Source: Phoronis ovalis | Taxonomy: Eukaryota; Phoronida; Phoronidae | NCBI GenBank assembly: GCA_028565635.1 | Contig: JAOXYB010044904.1 | Span: 1 to 12,462 of the forward strand | Direction of reading: 5' to 3' | DNA: 12,462 bases | In this document: positions 1-7,700 of the stretch, piece after piece | How the letters are laid out: the number at the start of each line of letters is the position of its first letter | Numbering within the stretch: the first letter of the stretch is position 1 | The notes under the pieces: model-generated | What the model was told of the DNA's origin: nothing | What the model saw: only the letters and a program-made list of their open reading frames with translations | Databases searched by the model: none | Position numbers and translations under genes: made by a program

Positions 1-851
1 AATTCTCATCTAAGAATTCATGTTGGACCAAGAAATAAATATTATTTTAGATAATCCAAGGTCATTTCTGGAATAAAATAATCCAGAGAATAAACTATCA
101 AAATGCATCAATAATATAAACTTGTTTGTGTCATTTAGTAACGTCATATCCTGATGGGGATTATCAGTTTAGGATTAATGGTCAAAATTACATGTCTGGT
201 TATAAACCGTGCTTGTTGCCATGCCCAAAGGGTTAATTAATTCAAAGTACTTACAATAGCAACTTTTCAAATGCCCAGAATTATAATCCTACTTCAAAAT
301 ATTCTAATAGTATTTGAGGGTATATGTTTTTTATTACTCTTAGCCGAAATAGCCAACCAAGGTATTATATAGATTTGCGGTCTATATTTAATCTCAAGCA
401 CATTTTGTTTAGTGGCCCGTAGCTTGGTATTCTTATATAACACAATACAGTTTCTGTCACTAAAAGGAGTGTCGACATTAATGCGAAATTTATCCAAGTA
501 AACAGACTGAGTAAAACTACAAAAGAAATCTGAAAGATTTAACCATAATTTCATCTGTTATCGTTACAAGGATGAAAGAGACTGATCATAATTATTTCGC
601 AGATTTTTCAGTGGATCCTGACGTACTTCGCGCTTGTTTCTTCGAAGCATTACTCATGTGAAAAGGAGCTGTTGTTTCACTTGTCGAGAGTCACATCTAG
701 GTTTAGCATTTAGTTAAAAATGAAATGTGGAAAATACATACTTATAAACTTAACAGATTTAAACGTTAGTAAGAATTAACTGACGCCTTTTTCTCATGAC
801 TTGAAATTTAAAAAGAAGTAGGAAGACAACATTTAGAGCAGTATAAAAAGT
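1..851. other. Upstream region with no recognisable gene
   Basis: AT-rich sequence before the first coding exon of the CNBD2-type gene; it should contain that gene's promoter and 5' UTR, but neither can be placed. An 86-codon open frame on the minus strand (294-554) resembles no family I know and has no splice context, so it is not called. A CRE-like half site TGACGTAC lies at 619-626, and GTTGCCAT (one half of an RFX X-box) near 216; both are too short to rely on. A stop in frame with the gene's ATG lies at 834-836. Confidence 0.6.
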
Positions 852-1706
852 ATGAGAAAGATGAAACCCGAAACAGTTAATCATTCAACGCTCAATAGAG
901 GATGGTTGCGCATACCATCCAGAGATGATATTAGAGTTCATAGAAAGCACGATGGAAAAGAAGAAGAAAAGGGACGAAATTGTTCTGATGAAGTATGGCC
1001 AAAAGAGTCAATTACTTCACATGATGGATCTGGACGCAATCTTTCTTGCTTTTACAGGAGCGCCAGAGCGTTAACCATTGCAGATCTAGAACGAAATGCA
1101 ACCAGACTTTCTGCAAGATCTTCCGGTTATTATTCTTCTTCTTCTTACAGTCCAGCTATGTCATCGTCCCCGAAAAATCCTAGAAGTCCACGAAAACTGA
1201 AGTCCTCAACTGGTTTAAAAGTTAGAAGTAGTTTTCACAGCGTACCCAAGGTCGATGACAATCGTCCAGTTATAAGGGACAATTTGAAAAGTAGTAGCCT
1301 AAGGCTACAGCCAAATTTAGTAGAATATGATATCCGGTATAGGGACATAGAAAAAGGTGAAAGCAAAACAGAGAGCAATGAAGTAGTCACAATAAATCCG
1401 GCAATAAATGCAACTAGTGAAAGCTTACTAGATAACGAAATCCTAAATACAGTTGATAGCAGTACCAGTAGCGTCGGTTTTGAACGTGACGCAAACTTTG
1501 GATGTATATATCAGGATTATAATGAAGGAAAAGATAACATTTCACTGACCATAGACAATAGGTGCATCAATAAAGAAGAAACATTGAGCGTAAACAGTAA
1601 ACAAGAGTGGGAGAATGATAAAAAAGAATGTATGAAAGAACATTCGGTCACTGTAGATTCATCAGCTATAACTAAACCCCAAATTCAGGTTTTTCCACCT
1701 GGAAAA
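852..1706 (+). CDS. CNBD2: CNBD2-like exon 1: N-terminal disordered region, residues 1-285
   Basis: The ATG at 852 follows an in-frame TAG at 834-836 and has A at -3; a second ATG follows at codon 4. The exon encodes a polar, probably disordered tail with a Ser/Arg/Lys/Pro-rich patch at residues 87-130 (YYSSSSYSPAMSSSPK, then SPRKLKSS), a likely phosphorylation target. No domain is recognised. The frame stays open to a stop at 1728-1730, but the donor AAA|GTATGT at 1706/1707 joins in phase 0 to the conserved second exon. An unspliced 292-residue product is the alternative. An untranslated upstream exon spliced just before 837 cannot be excluded. Confidence 0.75.
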
Positions 1707-4700
1707 GTATGTCGCCTAGTTAAAATTTAAAATTAAATAAACAGATTTTATTAATAATTTTATGATACAAGATTTATACCCGATTAGGATTTAAGTTCTT
1801 ACCATTGTTATCATAAATAGGAGCAATCACCTTTCGTTGTTACTTGTATTTATAATTTTAATCAAAAGGACATACAACTTTTATTATAATACAAAGCAGT
1901 AGCGGCTCTTATTTTGATTATTTAATATTTACTTTCTAAATAAATACTTTCACTTATTTTAGGCTAGAGCAAAATTTGTAAAGATGTCGCGGCTTATCAT
2001 CGTTTTAATCAACTGGATATCCGTTTTGAGAGAAGCGTAAGTACACTTAATATTACTATAAAAAAACAGTTACTTAAATATTCTAAAAATCTATAAAGCT
2101 CCCATTATTTTCTCCTTGAAGTTTTATTTATTTTTCGTCTTAATTAAGAAACGCATTACCGTGTTATTATTCAATTAACGAATAAGATAATTATGAAAGT
2201 TATTTTGACCTACAAATAAATGGTGGTGAAGGAGGAAACCCGTAGATTTAAAATGGAAATCAATAAAATTGAAGTTGCTCAAAATTAAAAAGGAAATTTC
2301 TATTCACCTCTGATTCGACTAAATGTGTTTGATACAAAGCCTACCAGAATTAACTGAATGTACATGGATACCACTATTATGTTTTAAATGTAGTGATCAA
2401 GGTGAGGAAGAAGATGGAGGAAAAAAGAAGCAAATGTCGTTTGCTGACTTTGCTGCTATAACCTCCCAACAAGGAGGAGGCTCGAGTTCTGGACCTTCAT
2501 TTGATGTAACGGAGTTCAAAGCAAAGAAAGAGGTAAATTATTATTTTATTTTAGCCACACAATGATTAATTAAATTTTACCAGTTTAATTAATAATACCA
2601 AGCATTTGGATATTACGAATAATTCTGGCTTTCTTATTTTTGTTAGGTACATTTCAGTTTCCGATTCTCTATAATTTATAAGAAATATTGCATTTATATG
2701 GAGAATGCTTTCTCTCGAAATTAACTCTGATCTTGCTTTTGTATCCGTTGTTTCGAATTGAGATGACTGCGACATTTTCAAAATGTAACGTCTCGGTGAT
2801 AGATAACTAACAAAATGTATATATATAATAATATTTTAGATTAATCTTAGTAAAGAAGTAAAAGAAATATTAACCATTACACCATATGCCAGGACACCAG
2901 AACAGGTTCAAACAGCAATGTATGGACTGCAGCATTTACGATCATTTGCCGAGTATCCTTTACATATGCAAGAAAAGCTGGCCAAAGTGGCTTATTTTCA
3001 AACGTAAGTGGCATGTACTATAGACTAAAATAGATGCAATTTAAAGTAGTGTTACCTCATAGTCCGACTGGTTATATTCACGTTTTAGATAGTAGGCCGA
3101 CTTAGAAATGGATGTTTTAGAGTTAAATGAATGTTGGTGGATGATGGATATTTATTGCTGGTACAGCTAATGGGGGGGGGGGGCTTAGAATCAAAGGATG
3201 GGTCCACACGCGCGAATGAAAAATCACATGAAAAGGGGATATTTTTTTTAGTGAAGCACGTAACGTACATTCAGCGTTAAGGGAATATCTTTAGATAAAT
3301 ATTGACTGTTATGCAAGTTTACGAAGGTTTGCCAAGGGTATGTTTTTTCCTCGATTTTCACATCAGATACGTAAAATTATCGCGGTTTAACCAGCGCGTC
3401 AACATGTTTAGGAACTTTTACGAACTTTTTATAAAACTCATGTTCGCGCATGTGGACATACCCTTTACACAATGGACCTTCCCCAGGTAAAGCTTCTAAT
3501 ATGTCGCAAAATATATTCATTTTCCATGCCATTATTATTTTTAAATTTCTTATTCAAAAATTTATTTTACAGTAATAATTTGAAATTTATAGGGTGCCAC
3601 CAAGGCGAGTTATAATTCGACAAGGTCATACAGCTGAACATTTTTACTTCATTCTTTCCGGACATGCTATAGTGACTATGTTAGAAAATGACACCAAAAC
3701 AGGAGATGCAAAACTACGAACAGCTACAGTTATGAAGAGAGGCATGAGTTTTGGGGTAAGAATACATTTTTTGTTTTCCAAAGCAACACAAAACTTCTAC
3801 CTTTTAAAGTATAAACCCGAATATAATGTACACATAACGTCACTCTATAGTATAAATACAACCGCAATACAACTGGACTAGAATTAAATTGTTTTTACTA
3901 ACAATTCCAGAAAAAAATCTTGAAAATGACATCAAGCGATAGTCTTTTACATTTTGCGAAATCACGTAAACTTAATTTACTGACTCTTTACTGTTTTATG
4001 ATTTTAGGAACTTGCCCTATTACATCATGCAAAGCGTACCGAGACAGTTGTTAGTCAAGATGCCATGCAAATATTGTGCATTGGTCGAGCAGATTTCTTC
4101 AAAATATTTATGAGTGGGTCTCAAGCTGGTGAAACGCCGGAACATGTAAAATTTATTAGGTGAGGGAAATTATCGTTCTGTCATAATTAATTTGGAATAA
4201 TTATATAGTGTACGTACTGCTCTTCATTTATTGTTCAGCTTCGTTATTTCTATTATAAAATTTACTGTTATGATGAAATTGTTAAGAGGTTGTCAGTAAT
4301 GTTGCAAAAAGAATAATGTTGTATTAAACTAACTGACAGAAATGTCCCGGAGACAGACACATTTAGTATGTATACTTCCCTTAGCTATATCGGAGTTTAC
4401 TTAAGTAGCTGGAGTCCACCTAGTGGACATGTACAGTACTATTCTATAAAGTACCACTGCTTATCACACCAACAATGTTACATTGAGAAATTATGCGTTG
4501 GTAATATAACGTTTTATTATTTCTAGTCAACTAGATTTTATGAAGGATTGGCCCATAGAAAGTTTACAGGAACATCCGGAAATGTGTCTTCTACATTTTT
4601 TTAAGTAAGTATATTTTAGCATAATATAATACTATTGCTTATACAGTATATATACTTTAAACATCTGAAAAGGATCTTTAAATGACAAGACATACTGTAC

Positions 4701-7700
4701 TGCTAAATTCATTCAAAATAGAAAACAATAATCAAATTTACTTTTTGTGTCTTCTGAACTAAACATAATTTTCTTTTTACAGGCGAGGAATTGTGATGCT
4801 TAAAGACAGTTCACATTCAGATTGGATTTACATTGTGAAATCAGTGAGTTTATCATTTGATAACTCTGTCCCTCACACTATTTGTATTTGCAAAGTTTCA
4901 CTTACTTTGTTACAGTACAAATTATACATCAAGTTTTATAACCTATCTTTTTCTATGGCCAGGTTAGCAGGTCATGACTTTTATTCAGAATGAAATAATC
5001 AAAAATAGTTTATTTATTTGTCAAATCAGTGCCAAATGTACACTGTGCATGTTTTATACTTGAAGCTGATGTTTCTTTCTAACCAAAACAAATATAAATA
5101 CACAACATTTAAGTATGTGATAGATACAAATATTAATTTTTATGCCTTGCATTGGTACCAAAGCAAAGCTTTCAACTGTTTATTAACTTTACACAGTAAT
5201 GTAGTTCTAGGTTATAGTGCTCTATAAGCTTGAACTTTCAAAATAATAAAGTTCTTTTGTACATTTTGCATTTGTTTTGTATAGGGAACTTGCCAAGTAA
5301 TGAAACAACTAAAAAGTGTGAAACCAAATGCTGCCATTACACATACCCCCAGTCAGTCAAAACAAGACAGTGCATTTAAGTTACCAAAGCTGGGCATAGG
5401 GGAACAGGGTAAGTTAAATCTTTTTATTATATATTTTGCATCCTTTGGATGACTGAGTGTGCAATATCTATTTACATTTGTGTATTTATTAGCAGAGGAA
5501 GTTGTTGCCTGAAGTTAACATGCACAAAAATGTACCTTTTTCCAGTGAAAAAATTCCTAAGATTTATGATTAACCACCTGCTCATCTTAATGTGACCTTC
5601 TGCACATTATGCTGTCATGTTCTGTTTTTATTATTAAATCATGCGTTTTATTTTTACCTAGTTGCAAGAGTAGACACTGGTTTACCAAAAAAGAAAATGG
5701 AAATTAAAACAACGCTTGTCATACCTCCTGTGGCAATGATAAGATCAAAAAGTCACCTCACTGAAACATTTGGTCTTAAGGTAATAGGGGCATAGCAGCA
5801 GTATTCATTATTCTTTCTCTTCTTCTGAAAGTATATGTAATATAACATACTTCATGGTGATTGGCTCTATATAGATTATTTTGTGCTAAAAAACTAAATG
5901 TATTTATTCAAATAGCAGTAATTAAGTAGTAGCCAGAAGGTAATTTACAAGACTGCTAATAGAATACATACAAGTCATGCACTTAAATTGGTGATGGCAT
6001 ACCTTCTTCAAATTTAGTTAATGTTTGGTGTAGAAATAGTAATTATCCATGTATCCTAGCTTCCTTAATATATGTGATAAGGTTAAAATACTCTGGCTAT
6101 CAAAAATGTCTTGCATACTTTGCACCAAAATGTATGCAACAAAGTTGATAGTATGAAGAAAGTACAAGTATATATGCACATTTTTGGATCAAAAAACTTA
6201 TGAAACAGGCATTTACATTTATGTTAGATAAATCCAAATATAATGCAATTCATTTTATAGAAAAGGATTAGTCTGAGTACTTTAATCTGAATCAATTTGC
6301 TCCCATTGTTAATCCTCTATCCTTTTCCAGGGCCAGGTTGTAGATCATATGAGTTTTCTTCAGCATGAGACCATCAAAGATAGTTTACTTATCCTCAAGT
6401 CTGAAAAATCTGTCTTAGTTCCCAAATCAAATGATTCCATTAACTTTTCTGAAAGGCGACCTCGCTTAGCTCAGATACCACAAAAACCTACTAAAGAACC
6501 TGGCTTTTCAAAAAGCAGATTCAATAGATTTCCTCCTATACAAAGAGCTATGCTGATTAGGGTAAGTAAAACATACCTCTTGATGTACGTCTTCAGTTTG
6601 ATAAATACAGGTCAATATAATAGTTCAGTTCAGGGACTTTATTGTGAAATCTACTTCTAATCCTTTAATACATAATTCAGAAGTACCCAATGAGGATAAT
6701 TTTTTATGGCTTTATATAGCAAACCAACATATTTTTTTACATGTTTCATGCTCAAATAAACTACTTGGTAATGTAGCTGGGAAGGCCATCTCAGTTCCCC
6801 ACTCACCAGCAAGCTGATTTTTTTAAAATTTACCAGCCAACTAAAAATGCAGGGGAACTCTATCTGCCAGCTGAAATTTGCAAAAAAAAAGATGTTTCAT
6901 AGGGTTTCGCGCTTAAATAAATCATTTAGTGGTGTTGATGTGGAGAATCAGATCTGTTCCCTATTACCAACTGGATGAACTGTTTACGGTTTGCCAGCCA
7001 GCCAGACTCGTCTGGGGAACAGGTATTATGGGGAACAGACTCAACGGGTGCTTCCAATAATTAGACTTGCTCAAGTCCTTCTGGACTAGTTTTGTTATTA
7101 TTTAATCGATTACTATTACATTATATATCTTTGATGTGCATAAAACACCCGAATTACAAAAATCCGTTTTTTTAATATATTTTCCTGTTTTCTATATGTA
7201 CCCGGTGTTTGCTGTCCAGACGGCTAACACTCAACATATATATGATAGTAAAAAAAATAAAAAAAATTTGCAAGATAATTAAAAACACTGATGTAAAAGA
7301 CATAAAAAAGAGAAATAAACATTAATTTTTTTTTTTAAAGTCCACAAGGACTTGAGCAATTAGTCTAATACATAATGAGCAACTCATTTTCACCTGAAGA
7401 AGATCACCAAGAGATATATAATGTAATAGTAATCGATTAACACTGTAAGTGTTGAATGCATGGAACAATCTTATTTGTGACTATCTGGTCTCTCATGACA
7501 ATTGCATACATGTACAGAGTAGGCTAAAAACACTACAACAGAACGGTATGCTATTGTAATGCTAGCCTCTTATTGGGTAAAAATGTTATTTTTAGCAAAC
7601 TCACTTTGAATGCTTGCTTTCCATATAATTATATTGATTACTTGAGAACTGAACGTTATAAAATCCCACTTTTCAACAGTTATTCAATTTAAATCTAGAT

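Noticed and set aside
1-18. AATTCT...AGAATT palindrome at the left edge
   Set aside because: Six-base arms are expected by chance in AT-rich DNA.
216-229. RFX X-box (GTTGCCAT plus partner half site) expected for a ciliary gene
   Set aside because: Only the first half matches; the second half has several mismatches, and it lies over 600 bases from the start codon.
294-554. 86-codon open frame on the minus strand upstream of the CNBD2-like gene
   Set aside because: No recognisable family, no splice or promoter context, and AT-rich codon content similar to the surrounding noncoding DNA.
842-849. TATAAAAA as a TATA box
   Set aside because: It lies only 2 bases before the start codon, so transcription from it would begin downstream of the ATG.
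3085-3270. 61-codon minus-strand frame over the G12 run
   Set aside because: Its Pro run comes from the poly-G tract; it is wholly intronic with no family signal.
3302-3490. 62-codon open frame inside intron 4 as a possible extra exon
   Set aside because: The CNB domain reads straight from LAKVAYFQT (exon 4) to VPPRRVIIRQG (exon 5); the frame adds no conserved sequence and lacks a matching acceptor.
5018-5227. 69-codon open frame in intron 8
   Set aside because: No domain, no splice fit, and the gene is continuous without it.
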